Positions 52,854 to 61,135 of a stretch of DNA of 64,000 bases are shown here, piece after piece. The stretch's first letter is position 1. Every line of letters begins with the position of its first letter. The notes beneath the pieces are model-generated. The model was not told the origin of the DNA. It saw only the letters and a program-made list of their open reading frames with translations, and did not search any database. The position numbers and the translations under genes were made by a program. The DNA is from Bog-756 sp963828385 (GTDB lineage Bacteria > Actinomycetota > Acidimicrobiia > Acidimicrobiales > RAAP-2), in assembly GCA_963828385.1 (NCBI GenBank), contig CAWHEF010000002.1, positions 1,984,001 through 2,048,000 of the forward strand, read 5' to 3'.

Positions 52854-53693
52854 TCAGATCATGAATGCCATGGCCCCGAGCACCGCCTCACCGAGCGCGG
52901 TGTCACCGGACAGGCGGGCCTGGCCATCTGCCTCCATCGTGACCCCGGTCGTCCTGCCGAAGCACAGTCGCCAGAACGCGTCATCGTCCAGCTCGACGAC
53001 CACCGAGGGGTCCGCCTCCACCGGTGCCGGGGACAATCGGGCTCGGTCCCCCTCCACCACGACGGTGATGTCTCGCCCGAGCGGCCCACGCACGGCGAAG
53101 AGCACCACGGTGCCGTCCGGGGGGGCGACCCTCTTCCCGACGACATAGGGCATCGTCTGCTCGCACCGTTGAAGGGTGACCGTCTCGCCGGCACCGCCCC
53201 GGCCGCCGGGCCGGCCGAGTGCCTGCCGGATGTCCTGCTCGTGGGCCCAGGAGTCGAGGACCCGGGTCTCCATGAACCTGCGATAGGGAGCCTCGCCCTC
53301 AGGGCTCCATCCCAGCGTGTCGAACGCGTCGGGCGCCATGGACCGGAGCGCCTCGAGGCGCCGGCGGGTGGTCTCGACGAATTCGACGAGCACGTCATCA
53401 CCGGGGAGGTCCCGCCGGCGCTCGATCCATGCCTCGTTGGCCGCCCCGAGCGGGTTCTTGACATGAGGCGGCACCTCGGCGAGCTGCGGCGGAGGAGGGT
53501 CGTCGAGCAGCATCCTCTCGGTCCCGATGAGATGGGACAGCTGATCCTTGACCGTCCAGCCCGGGCACGCCGTGAGCCGGACCCACTCCTCCTCCGAGAC
53601 GTCCCGGCACGCCGCAGTCACCGAGGCCCACACCTCGGCCAGCTGGTCCACGACCGGTTCGTGGTTACTCCGCTCGGAAGTGGCGCGGCTCAT
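52854..53693 (-). CDS. maleylpyruvate isomerase family protein (DinB-like, mycothiol-type)
   Basis: A 279-residue member of the actinobacterial mycothiol-dependent maleylpyruvate isomerase family. The N-terminal DinB-like four-helix domain starts QLAEVWASVTAACRDVSEEEW and has LTACPGWTVKDQLSHLIGTE, where the metal-binding His lies. Later segments include VLDSWAHEQDIRQALGRPGG and a C-terminal SCP2-like domain (DGTVVLFAVRGPLGRDITVV). The reaction is unknown; the family includes thiol-dependent isomerases and detoxification enzymes. ATG 53693 overlaps the upstream peroxidase stop (ATGA), a pairing that fits a thiol-redox role. Confidence 0.85.
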   Translation of the reverse strand: MSRATSERSNHEPVVDQLAEVWASVTAACRDVSEEEWVRLTACPGWTVKDQLSHLIGTERMLLDDPPPPQLAEVPPHVKNPLGAANEAWIERRRDLPGDDVLVEFVETTRRRLEALRSMAPDAFDTLGWSPEGEAPYRRFMETRVLDSWAHEQDIRQALGRPGGRGGAGETVTLQRCEQTMPYVVGKRVAPPDGTVVLFAVRGPLGRDITVVVEGDRARLSPAPVEADPSVVVELDDDAFWRLCFGRTTGVTMEADGQARLSGDTALGEAVLGAMAFMI

Positions 53694-54178
53694 GCAGGCA
53701 GCGTCGCCTCGATGGCGTCGATCACCTCGGGGGCCTCGGGGTCGACGGTTGGCCGGAACCGTCGGATCACCTCGCCCGTGGGCGTGGCCAGGAACTTCTC
53801 GAAGTTCCAGGTGATGTCGCCGACCTCGCCGTCGTCGTCGGGAACCGAGACCAGCTGGTCGTAGAGCGGGTGACGCCCTTCGCCGTTCACGTCGATCTTC
53901 TCGAACATGGGAAACGTGACCCCGAAGGTAGTCGAGCAGAACTCGGCGATCTCCTCGGACGTGCCCGGTTCCTGGGACCCGAACTGGTTGCAGGGGAAGC
54001 CGAGCACGGTGAACCCGCGCTCGGCATAGTTCTGCTGGAGGTGCTCGAGCCCCTCGTACTGGGGGGTCAGGCCGCATTGCGAAGCGACGTTGACGAGGAG
54101 TAGGGCCCTGCCGCGGAAGTCGCCGACCGAGGCGGGCTCTCCCCCGAGCGTTCGTAGTGGCGGATCGTAGATGCTCAT
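53690..54178 (-). CDS. glutathione peroxidase family protein
   Basis: Thioredoxin-fold peroxidase (BsaA/Gpx type) that reduces hydroperoxides. The 162-residue product has the peroxidatic Cys in LLVNVASQCGLTPQYEGLE, the Gln in LGFPCNQFGSQEPGT with the resolving-type Cys, and the Trp in ITWNFEKFLATPTGEVI. The usual thiol donor in actinobacteria would be thioredoxin or mycothiol rather than glutathione. It is the first gene of a two-gene operon with the maleylpyruvate isomerase relative and is divergent from the c-di-GMP gene. Confidence 0.95.
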   Translation of the reverse strand: MSIYDPPLRTLGGEPASVGDFRGRALLLVNVASQCGLTPQYEGLEHLQQNYAERGFTVLGFPCNQFGSQEPGTSEEIAEFCSTTFGVTFPMFEKIDVNGEGRHPLYDQLVSVPDDDGEVGDITWNFEKFLATPTGEVIRRFRPTVDPEAPEVIDAIEATLPA

Positions 54179-54426
54179 GCTCGAACAGTAGCGGCCACGG
54201 CCCGCCCCGGTCCCGGGCCGCTCGGGCCACCTTCCTCGGATTGCAGAGGCCCTCGCATCGGGGGTCGAGGGGTCGAGGATTCGGGCGTCATGGGCAGTCA
54301 GGGGTAAAGGTCTTGCGGCAGCATGTCGAAAGTCCTAGAGAAGGAGCACGAAGAGGTGCAGAGTTTCGACACAGGGGGACGTACCTGGACGAGGTGCGCG
54401 ACACCCGAGGGGTTGGAAGACGAGCG
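54179..54426 (+). promoter_or_regulatory. divergent region with a possible sigma-28 (WhiG/FliA) promoter
   Basis: This 248-base region lies between divergent genes. On the plus strand TAAA (54305-54308) is followed after 16 bases by GTCGAAAG (54325-54332). The sigma-28 consensus is TAAA-N15/16-GCCGATAA, so the -35 is perfect, the spacing is right and the -10 matches 5 of 8. TAAA is rare in this GC-rich window. It would start transcripts about 90 bases before the c-di-GMP gene. This is a suggestion only; nothing clear was seen for the peroxidase gene. Confidence 0.35.
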
Positions 54427-56613
54427 ATGGCCGTCGAGGCTGACACCATCGGGCATGAGGCCCGGGCCCACCACGACGTTTCCGGTGTCGTCACGGGCGC
54501 GCTCCTCGCGCTGGTCCATTCGGTTAGCGGTGACAGGGGCGTAGCCCAGGTCCTGGCGCTTGCCGACGACCATCGGACCTTCGCCGAGCTGGTCGACCGG
54601 AGGGCGCGGGGCTCCGTTGCCGAGCTGAGTGCCCTCTTCGACGCCTCGGCCCTCGTGACCGGTGAAAGCGCCATGGGACTCCGTGTCGGCGAGGCGATCC
54701 TTGACGGCCCGGACCGGGACGAGTGGGCGGACAGGCTGGCCATGCTCGACGGGCCAGCCGCTGTGCTCAAGCACGTAGGTCCGCTCATCGAGCGTATCGA
54801 GGAGACCTCGGAGGCGAGTGCCCTCGCTGTCGCTGACGACCACGCTCTCGTCGAAGTGGCACCGCTCACCGAGCCATGGCGGAATGCCCATCTCTGCGAG
54901 ATGACGAGGGGTCTGCTGTCACGGGTGCCCGTGCTCTTCGGGCTGGAACCAGCTCGGGTCGCAGAGCCCGAATGCAGCGCCCGTGGTGGCCGGCGGTGCC
55001 TCTACGCACTGCGGTGGGCCCTTCTCGATGGACGACCCCGTCCCGTTGACCGGACGGGCATCGTTGACCGGACCGCCACCGTTGACCGGACCGCCACCGA
55101 TGACCGGACGGGCGCCGATGACCGGACGGGCGCCGAGCCGGGTCCCGCACTCCGGAGGCTCGACCCGCTCGGTCAGGCCTCGTCGCACGACTCGCCCACC
55201 GGCCCGGTCGGTCAGGCCTCGTCGCACGACTCGGCCACCGGACTGCCCAACCGGCGGCTCTTCGAGGACCGTGCCGAACACGAGCTGGCCCGCTCACATC
55301 GAACCGGACAACCCCTGTGCATGTTCCTCGTCGACCTCGACCGCTTCGACGTGGTCAACGAGACCATGGGACACCCTTGCGGGGACGAGCTGCTCCGACA
55401 GGTCGGATCGCGCTTGACCGAGACGGTCCGGAGGGGCGACACGGTCGCACGGGTCGGAGGCGGTCAGTTCGCAGTCCTTCTCCCGGGGATGGGGGACCAG
55501 ACCACCGTCGACCAGCTCGCCGAACGGACGCGGGAGGTCCTGGCCCAGCCCTACCACGTCTTCGGGGAGCGGGTGAACGCTTCCGCATCCATCGGTACCG
55601 CCATTGCCCCTTTCGACGGACACAGCTACGGCACGTTGGTGAGCAGGGCGGTCGAGGCCATGTGCGCGCCAGACGACGCCATGCCCGGGCCGGGCCCTAC
55701 GTCCAGGGCCGAAGCCGCATCCCCCGATGAGTGGGTCGGGGAAGGGGGACCGGGCGCCTCGGAGGACTTCGAGGGACCCTCGGCGGCGGCCCACTCACCC
55801 GAGGACGAACCGGACGAAGGCTCCCTCGCCGCCGATCTCGTCGCCGCACTCGACCGCGGTGAGCTCTTTGTCCTCTACCAGCCCTACGTGGACCTCCGCA
55901 CGGCTCAGATGTACGGGGTCGAAGCCCTGATCCGTTGGCGGCATCCGGTGTACGGCATCCTCGAGCCCGAGGCGTTCGTTCCTCTCGCCGAGCGCAGCGA
56001 CATCATCGTGACCATCGACACCTGGGTCCTCGAAGAAGGGTGCCGTCAGCTCAAGGTGTGGCTCGACCAAGGGTTCCCTCCGCTCCGGCTCTCGGTGAAC
56101 CTCGCTTCTCGCGATCTCGCTCATCCCCATCTGTTCCAGACGGTGGAGCGTTGCCTCGTCGAGCATGACCTCGTTCCTTCCCTTCTCGAGCTCGAGATCA
56201 CAGAACGTGTGGCCGTCGACCAGAGCGTGGCCGCACGCCGTGCCATCGACCAGCTCCGTCGCCTCGGTGTCAGGTTCACGATCGACGACTTCGGCAAGGG
56301 CAACTCCTCGCTCGATCGGATCGGCTCGTTCCCGATCAACACGCTCAAGATCGACCGCTCCTTCGTCCAGGTCCTGGGCCCGGACAGGGAGTCGGACGCC
56401 CTGGTCTCGGCGATCATCTCGATGGCGAACCGGCTCGGGCTCGACTGCGTGGCCGAAGGAGTCGAGACGCCTCAGCAGAACAGGATCCTGCTCCAGCGAG
56501 GTTGCACCCTGGCCCAGGGCTACTACTTCAGTCCGCCGCTCGACGCCGAGAGCATCAGCGGCTTGCTGACGGCCGTGAGCGAGGCCGAGGGCACCGGCCA
56601 GTCGTTCCGCTAA
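54427..56613 (+). CDS. V4R-like sensor / degenerate GGDEF / EAL c-di-GMP protein
   Basis: A 728-residue soluble c-di-GMP protein. Residues 1-200 resemble a V4R (4-vinyl reductase-type) ligand-sensing domain ending in CSARGGRRCLYALRW. Next comes a linker with a hexapeptide repeat (VDRTAT type, five copies near 55043-55133) and a duplicated GQASSHDS segment. The GGDEF domain (about 270-420) has GGGQF at 344-348 where GGDEF is needed, so cyclase activity is unlikely. The EAL domain keeps VEALIRWRHP, VNLASRDL, LELEITERVAV, IDDFGKGNSSL, LKIDRSF, AEGVETPQQ and AQGYYFS, so phosphodiesterase activity is plausible, although GTGYSS is GKGNSS. ATG 54427 follows a weak GGAAG; an upstream GTG frame lacks homology. 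Confidence 0.88.
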   Translation: MAVEADTIGHEARAHHDVSGVVTGALLALVHSVSGDRGVAQVLALADDHRTFAELVDRRARGSVAELSALFDASALVTGESAMGLRVGEAILDGPDRDEWADRLAMLDGPAAVLKHVGPLIERIEETSEASALAVADDHALVEVAPLTEPWRNAHLCEMTRGLLSRVPVLFGLEPARVAEPECSARGGRRCLYALRWALLDGRPRPVDRTGIVDRTATVDRTATDDRTGADDRTGAEPGPALRRLDPLGQASSHDSPTGPVGQASSHDSATGLPNRRLFEDRAEHELARSHRTGQPLCMFLVDLDRFDVVNETMGHPCGDELLRQVGSRLTETVRRGDTVARVGGGQFAVLLPGMGDQTTVDQLAERTREVLAQPYHVFGERVNASASIGTAIAPFDGHSYGTLVSRAVEAMCAPDDAMPGPGPTSRAEAASPDEWVGEGGPGASEDFEGPSAAAHSPEDEPDEGSLAADLVAALDRGELFVLYQPYVDLRTAQMYGVEALIRWRHPVYGILEPEAFVPLAERSDIIVTIDTWVLEEGCRQLKVWLDQGFPPLRLSVNLASRDLAHPHLFQTVERCLVEHDLVPSLLELEITERVAVDQSVAARRAIDQLRRLGVRFTIDDFGKGNSSLDRIGSFPINTLKIDRSFVQVLGPDRESDALVSAIISMANRLGLDCVAEGVETPQQNRILLQRGCTLAQGYYFSPPLDAESISGLLTAVSEAEGTGQSFR
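55043..55133 (+). repeat. 18-base tandem repeats encoding a hexapeptide linker
   Basis: Five in-frame copies of an 18-base unit (around gttgaccggaccgccacc) encode variants of Val-Asp-Arg-Thr-Ala-Thr between the sensor domain and the GGDEF domain. Immediately downstream a segment of about 36 bases encoding GQASSHDS-TG is duplicated. The units keep the frame, so linker length can vary. Confidence 0.85.
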
Positions 56614-56720
56614 CTCTTGCAAGCAGCAAGGGCGTCCATCCCCCGCTCGGCCGGCCGGGGCCAGTACCTTCGGGCCATCCGATCATCGGATGTCCATTCG
56701 CGAGACGACGAGGAGGAGCG

Positions 56721-56873
56721 ATGGCGTCGTATGAGGGCTACTGCGTGAAGTGCCGCGAGAAACGTCAGTTCGACGGTGAGGTGGTGGAGATGGCCAATGG
56801 CCGGCGCTCGGCCAAGGGCAAGTGCCCGGTGTGCGGCACGGGAATGAACCGAATCCTCGGAAAGAACGCCTGA
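56721..56873 (+). CDS. DUF5679 small zinc-ribbon-like protein
   Basis: A 50-residue protein with two Cys pairs, YCVKCREKR near the N-terminus and KCPVCGTGMNRILGK at the C-terminus, matching the DUF5679 family of small actinobacterial/chloroflexi proteins that resemble zinc ribbons or chromosome-associated proteins with basic tails. ATG 56721 follows AGGAGGAGCG, a strong ribosome binding site. It stands alone, 107 bases after the c-di-GMP gene. Function unknown; zinc binding is expected from the four cysteines. Confidence 0.88.
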   Translation: MASYEGYCVKCREKRQFDGEVVEMANGRRSAKGKCPVCGTGMNRILGKNA

Positions 56874-56917
56874 CGCGCCTCCGGGCGCCCGGGAGGCTCG
56901 GCGAACGGGGCCGGTGG

Positions 56918-57862
56918 TCAAGGGGTGAGGGCGTCGATGACCGCACCCTCCCGGAGCCCCCACTCGCTGACCACGAGACGCTCGATCCCGAGCTGCTCGA
57001 CGAGGGCCGAGATGACGGTGGCACCAACGGGGAGGAGCGGCGCTCGCCGGCTCTGGATGCCGGGGAGAGCCAGCCTCTCTTCGAGGTCCAGGGAGGCCAG
57101 CTGATCGGCGAGGTCGTGGAGCTGGCCGGCCGGCAGTTCCACCTGGTTGACCGGTAGCGAAGTCGCTTTCAGCGTGCGGTAGTGACCAAGGGCCAGGCGG
57201 GCCAGGGCTCGCACGGACCCACCGCTGGCGATCACCCTTCGACGGGCTGAGGCATCGCGGTCGAGCAAGGCCGATATGGGTTGCGCCCGGGCCAATGTCA
57301 CCTCGGAGATGGCGACCCGATCCGATGCGGTCAGGACGTCTCCGGTCCCGAGCTCCCCGCGCAGTCGTGCGGTGCCGAGTGGCGCGCTGGTGACAGCCGT
57401 GATCTCGTCGATGGTGCCGATGCCGGCCTCCAGGCTCCCGCCACCGAGATCCAGTCCCAGAACCGGGTCCTTCCCCACCCAGACTCCCGCCCGCTGGCCC
57501 ATGAAGCAGAGCCTCGCCTCCTCGTCCCCGGACAGGAGGAGAATTTCGCACCCGAGGATTCGCTCGAATCGCTCGATCAACTGTGTGCCGTTGGCCGCGT
57601 CCCGAAGAGCGGCGGTGGCCACGGCGACGACGAGATCGGGCGCAGCCGCCTCTGCCGACTCTCGTAGCCGCCGTACGGTCCGGACGGCGGACGCCTGCCG
57701 GTCCGGCGGCACCGAGCCCCACTTCGCCACGTCGGCGCCAAGGTGGAGGAACGACCGTCGACGCAGCACAGGGGTCAGGGTCCCGCCCCGGTCAGCGTCG
57801 ACGACCAGGAGGTGGAACGAACTGCTGCCGAGGTCGTAGACGGCTACCCGGACGGAGAGCAT
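56918..57862 (-). CDS. ppx: exopolyphosphatase / guanosine pentaphosphatase family
   Basis: Ppx/GppA-family phosphohydrolase acting on inorganic polyphosphate or (p)ppGpp. The 314-residue product has the ASKHA fold: VYDLGSSSFHLLVVDADRGG (phosphate-1), VVAVATAALRDAANG, LLSGDEEARLCFMGQ (catalytic Glu region), VLGLDLGGGSLEAGIG (phosphate-2) and VIASGGSVRALARLALG (adenosine-type region). It is the short actinobacterial form without the C-terminal HD-like domain; many actinobacteria have two such paralogues. The ATG at 57862 starts 5 residues before the fold. Confidence 0.92.
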   Translation of the reverse strand: MLSVRVAVYDLGSSSFHLLVVDADRGGTLTPVLRRRSFLHLGADVAKWGSVPPDRQASAVRTVRRLRESAEAAAPDLVVAVATAALRDAANGTQLIERFERILGCEILLLSGDEEARLCFMGQRAGVWVGKDPVLGLDLGGGSLEAGIGTIDEITAVTSAPLGTARLRGELGTGDVLTASDRVAISEVTLARAQPISALLDRDASARRRVIASGGSVRALARLALGHYRTLKATSLPVNQVELPAGQLHDLADQLASLDLEERLALPGIQSRRAPLLPVGATVISALVEQLGIERLVVSEWGLREGAVIDALTP

Positions 57863-57993
57863 GGCAGCGAGACGCTACCGTGACCTCTCGGTTCCTGGCG
57901 GCGGAAGAACCGTCCAATCGGACGAGGTCGGCGGCACCGCCTGGGGTAACCTCGTCTGACCGGACCGTCCACACCGAGGCCCGGGGAGTCGCC

Positions 57994-58071
57994 CGGGAAG
58001 TAGCGCAGCTTGGTTAGCGCGCCTGCTTTGGGAGCAGGAGGTCGCGGGTTCAAATCCCGCCTTCCCGACCA
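57994..58071 (+). tRNA. tRNA-Pro (UGG)
   Basis: Full cloverleaf by eye: acceptor CGGGAAG (57994-58000) with CTTCCCG (58061-58067), a D-arm, the anticodon stem CCTGC/GCAGG with loop TTTGGGA (anticodon TGG at 58029-58031) and the T-arm GCGGG-TTCAAAT-CCCGC. Discriminator A is at 58068 and CCA is encoded (58069-58071). Confidence 0.95.
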
Positions 58072-58155
58072 TCACTCCTCCCGCTGTCGAGCGTGGCCAG
58101 GAAGCGCGATCCTTCGCAACGAGGAAGGGCGCCGCCAGCCGAGCACCTAAGAGCG

Positions 58156-59112
58156 TCAAGCCGGGGCGATGGATCGGAGCTCGTCGAGGTCTTCGGCAGG
58201 ACGGGGTCTCGAGAACAGGAAACCCTGGGCCAGCTCGCAGCCGAAGAACCGCAGCGCTTCGACCTGGCTGTGCGTCTCGACCCCCTCGGCAACCACCCGC
58301 AGTCCGAGCGAATGGGCGAGTTCGATGGTTGCACCTACGATCACCTCTCCTTTCACGTCGACCCCCAGGGACCCGACGAAGGAGCGATCGATCTTCAGGA
58401 TGTCAACCGGGCATTGCTGCAGACACGTCATCGAGGCATAGCCCGTGCCGAAGTCGTCGATGGCCAGAACGATACCGATCTTCTTCAGGGCGCGGAGTAT
58501 CTCCACGGTGGCCGCCTGGTCCCGGATCAGTGCGCTCTCGGTTATCTCGAGGATCAGGGCTTCGGGGGTCAATCCGCTGGAGTCCAAAGCAGTCTCCACC
58601 GTTTCGATGATCGTCCGCTCGTCGAGTTGGCGCGTCGACACGTTGACGTGTACAGCGCTGCTCGACACAGGTTCTCTCCGATCGCGCCACCAGCTCATCT
58701 GCGTGCATGCCTTCTCCAGGACCCACGCCCCGATCGGGACGATTGCGCCCGTGTCCTCGGCGTCGGTGATGAACCGCTGGGGCGGAACCAGGCCCTGATC
58801 AGGGTGGTGCCAACGAAGCAAAGCCTCCAGTCCCGCCAACTCGGCGGTCTCCGGATCCACAGACCCGTCGCACACCAGTTCCACGATGGGCTGGTAGTGG
58901 AGCTCGAGCTCACCTCGATCGAGTGCTCGACCAAGCCGACGTGCCGATACCGGCTTGTGTCGAGCATTCAACTCCAGAGCTCCGGTGGCCGTCACCATGG
59001 CTCGGTCGACGTGCCCATTACCGTGCTCGCTGTCCGCAGCTGGTGCGACAACGGACCGCCGCGGCGGCGTCGCTGCGCTCGGTCGAGCATGGCATCCCGT
59101 CCCATCCGGCAC
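58156..59112 (-). CDS. EAL-domain c-di-GMP phosphodiesterase (no GGDEF)
   Basis: A 318-residue protein that is almost entirely one EAL domain (about 55-310). Catalytic and metal-binding motifs are intact: LEALLRWHHP (Glu), HVNVSTRQL (Asn), LILEITESALI (Glu), LAIDDFGTGYASM (Asp-Asp), DILKIDRSFV (Lys), VVAEGVETHSQ (Glu) and AQGFLFSRP (Gln). Active phosphodiesterase is likely. The first 50 or so residues have no domain; the piece RALDRGELELHYQPI is the usual junction that follows a GGDEF domain, so this may be a GGDEF-less derivative. No room exists upstream for a GGDEF domain (166 bases to the divergent gene). Confidence 0.92.
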   Translation of the reverse strand: MPDGTGCHARPSAATPPRRSVVAPAADSEHGNGHVDRAMVTATGALELNARHKPVSARRLGRALDRGELELHYQPIVELVCDGSVDPETAELAGLEALLRWHHPDQGLVPPQRFITDAEDTGAIVPIGAWVLEKACTQMSWWRDRREPVSSSAVHVNVSTRQLDERTIIETVETALDSSGLTPEALILEITESALIRDQAATVEILRALKKIGIVLAIDDFGTGYASMTCLQQCPVDILKIDRSFVGSLGVDVKGEVIVGATIELAHSLGLRVVAEGVETHSQVEALRFFGCELAQGFLFSRPRPAEDLDELRSIAPA

Positions 59113-59278
59113 CCCCGAGATCGGGTCGAGCCCCGACGTCGTCGAAGCAGAGGGTAGGGCCGACTTGTCACCGGATCAAGGACCGTTCGCGGCGGTGTGG
59201 TGATGAAGACCGAATGCGACGAGACGAGAATGCAGTCGGCGGAGGCGAAGGGGCGCTCCTCCGGTTCGTCCGTGTACC

Positions 59279-60349
59279 GTGCTCACCGTGGTTGTCGTCA
59301 CCGGGGTACTTCAAAAAGAGGCATGGGCTCAGAAGGTCCTGCCGCCGGTTGAACAGGTGGGGGCCGGGCTGTGGTCGATTCCGGTTCCAATCCCGAACAA
59401 CCCGCTCCGTTATGTGCTCGTCTACGCGCTCGAGCTCGACAATGGAGGCGTCGCTTTGATCGATGCCGGATGGAACACCGATGAGGCATGGGCGGCGCTC
59501 AACGACGGCCTGGCCGCAGCAAAGGGTTCGATCTCCGACGTTCGAGCTGTGCTCGTTACCCATATCCATCCCGACCACTACGGCCTGGCCGCCCGTGTAC
59601 GCGACGCCTCCGGTGCGTGGATCGGGCTGCACCCGGCCGACGCCGTCATGGTGGAGCCCCGATATGGCAATACCGACGAGCTCCTGGCCGACATGTCGCA
59701 TCTTCTGGCTGACTCAGGCGTGCCTGATGACAAGCTTCCCGACCTGGCCATGGCTTCGATGGTCGTCAAATCGCTGGTCACCATGGCTGCTCCGGATGTG
59801 TTCTTCGAAGATGGAGGCGTCCTCGACCTTCCGGGCTGGCCCCTGCGCACGATCTGGACTCCGGGTCACTCTCCCGGTCATGTCTGCTTCTTCAGCGAGG
59901 AACGCCGACTCCTCCTGTCGGGTGACCATGTCCTGCCGAGGATCACTCCCAACATCTCGGTCCACAGCCAGCAAGTGCCCAACCCTCTCGGTGACTATCT
60001 CGGCTCGTTGATCAAGATCCGCCACCTGGACACCGACGAGGTCCTTCCGGGCCACGAGTTTCGGTTCTCCGATCTCGAATCCCGGCTCGACGAGATCGTT
60101 GAGCACCACAGCCGCCGGCTCGACGAGATCGTGGGCGTCATCGCCGACCATCCGGGTTCCACCGCCTGGGACATCACCCTGCGGGTCCACTGGTCCCGAC
60201 CATTCGACGAGTTGGCGGGCTTCATGCAACGCCAGGCGAACGGCGAGACTCTGGCTCACTGTGTCCTGCTCGAGATCCAGGGGAGGATCCATCGCCAAGG
60301 TCGTGAGCCGGCGCGGTTCTCCCTGAGCGAGCCGAACGGCGTGGTCTGA
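59279..60349 (+). CDS. metallo-beta-lactamase-fold hydrolase
   Basis: A 356-residue MBL-fold protein. Zinc ligands are visible in LVTHIHPDHYGLAA (HxHxDH), TPGHSPGHVCFF, LLSGDHVLP and the C-terminal VLPGHEFRF. A helical C-terminal domain of about 90 residues follows, of the type seen in the RNase-unrelated hydroxyacylglutathione hydrolase-like/LACTB2-like branch. It is preceded by a weak lead: GTG 59279 opens a hydrophobic dozen residues without a signal-peptide cleavage site, so the true start may lie near the KVLPPVEQVGAGLWSIPVPI segment. Substrate unknown. Confidence 0.85.
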   Translation: MLTVVVVTGVLQKEAWAQKVLPPVEQVGAGLWSIPVPIPNNPLRYVLVYALELDNGGVALIDAGWNTDEAWAALNDGLAAAKGSISDVRAVLVTHIHPDHYGLAARVRDASGAWIGLHPADAVMVEPRYGNTDELLADMSHLLADSGVPDDKLPDLAMASMVVKSLVTMAAPDVFFEDGGVLDLPGWPLRTIWTPGHSPGHVCFFSEERRLLLSGDHVLPRITPNISVHSQQVPNPLGDYLGSLIKIRHLDTDEVLPGHEFRFSDLESRLDEIVEHHSRRLDEIVGVIADHPGSTAWDITLRVHWSRPFDELAGFMQRQANGETLAHCVLLEIQGRIHRQGREPARFSLSEPNGVV

Positions 60350-60409
60350 GCCGGCACAGCGAGGTGCGGCCCGTATGGGAGGGGCCGGCCCTCGGGTCAG
60401 AAGGCGCTG

Positions 60410-61135
60410 TCAGCTGCCGGTCATGTCATCCGAGTGCTCGAGCGCCGTCTCTGCCCTGTCGCGTTCTCGCCGCCTGATGAGGAAGGTCACAGCCACGGCG
60501 ATGACGATCACGCCGGCGACCACGGCGAACGACCACACCCCAACCTCTCGAAGGACCCTCTGGAAAGAGAGCCCGACCACGTAGCCGAGCAGCGTGTAGC
60601 CGACTCCCCAGACGATGCCGCCCAGCGCGTTGAAGAAGAGAAACACCCGGTAGCGAAGACCGCTCATTCCGGCAAGCCCGGGAATCAACGCCCGGGCGAA
60701 CGCCACGAAGCGACCAAGGAATACGGCCGGCCCTCCGTACCGCTCGAGCAGACCCAGGGTTCGGCCCACTGCGGTATTTCCCTTGAGGGGTCGGTGATTG
60801 AGAATCCAGGGTCCGGCACGCTTTCCCAACTCGAACCCGAGCGAGTCACCGACGATGGCGCTGACGACGACGACGGCCATCATCACCTCCAGGTTGACCG
60901 TGCCCAGGCCGGCGAGCACTCCCCCGATCACCACGGCCGTCTCGCCCGGGATGAAGAAGCCGACCAGAAGACCCGCTTCGGCGAACGCCAGGAAGCCGAC
61001 GACCGCGTAGGCGGTCGGGCCGTGGACGTGAAGGAGCCAGCCGGTCACACCACCCGGGCCTCCGGAGCTTCCCTGCGCTGCGACCAGTCCCCACGCCGTC
61101 AACAGCCGGCCGGCGACCGTCACCATCGCCGTCAC
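60410..61135 (-). CDS. DedA-family (SNARE-associated/VTT) membrane protein
   Basis: DedA proteins are polytopic membrane proteins; some members are lipid (undecaprenyl-phosphate) flippases. The 241-residue product has GFLAFAEAGLLVGFFIPGETA, GDSLGFELGKRAG and the signature FLGRFVAFARALIPGLAGM, then LFFNALGGIVWGVGYTLLGY and a last hydrophobic helix. GTG 61135 is chosen because it overlaps the stop of the upstream zinc-ribbon gene (GTGA). An ATG at 61234 would overlap that gene by 100 bases. It is the third gene of a parA/zinc-ribbon/dedA operon. Confidence 0.9.
   Translation of the reverse strand: MTAMVTVAGRLLTAWGLVAAQGSSGGPGGVTGWLLHVHGPTAYAVVGFLAFAEAGLLVGFFIPGETAVVIGGVLAGLGTVNLEVMMAVVVVSAIVGDSLGFELGKRAGPWILNHRPLKGNTAVGRTLGLLERYGGPAVFLGRFVAFARALIPGLAGMSGLRYRVFLFFNALGGIVWGVGYTLLGYVVGLSFQRVLREVGVWSFAVVAGVIVIAVAVTFLIRRRERDRAETALEHSDDMTGS

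Noticed and set aside
54157..54426. 90-codon upstream extension of the c-di-GMP gene
   Set aside because: It overlaps the divergent peroxidase start and the presumed promoter region and is basic low-complexity sequence without homology.
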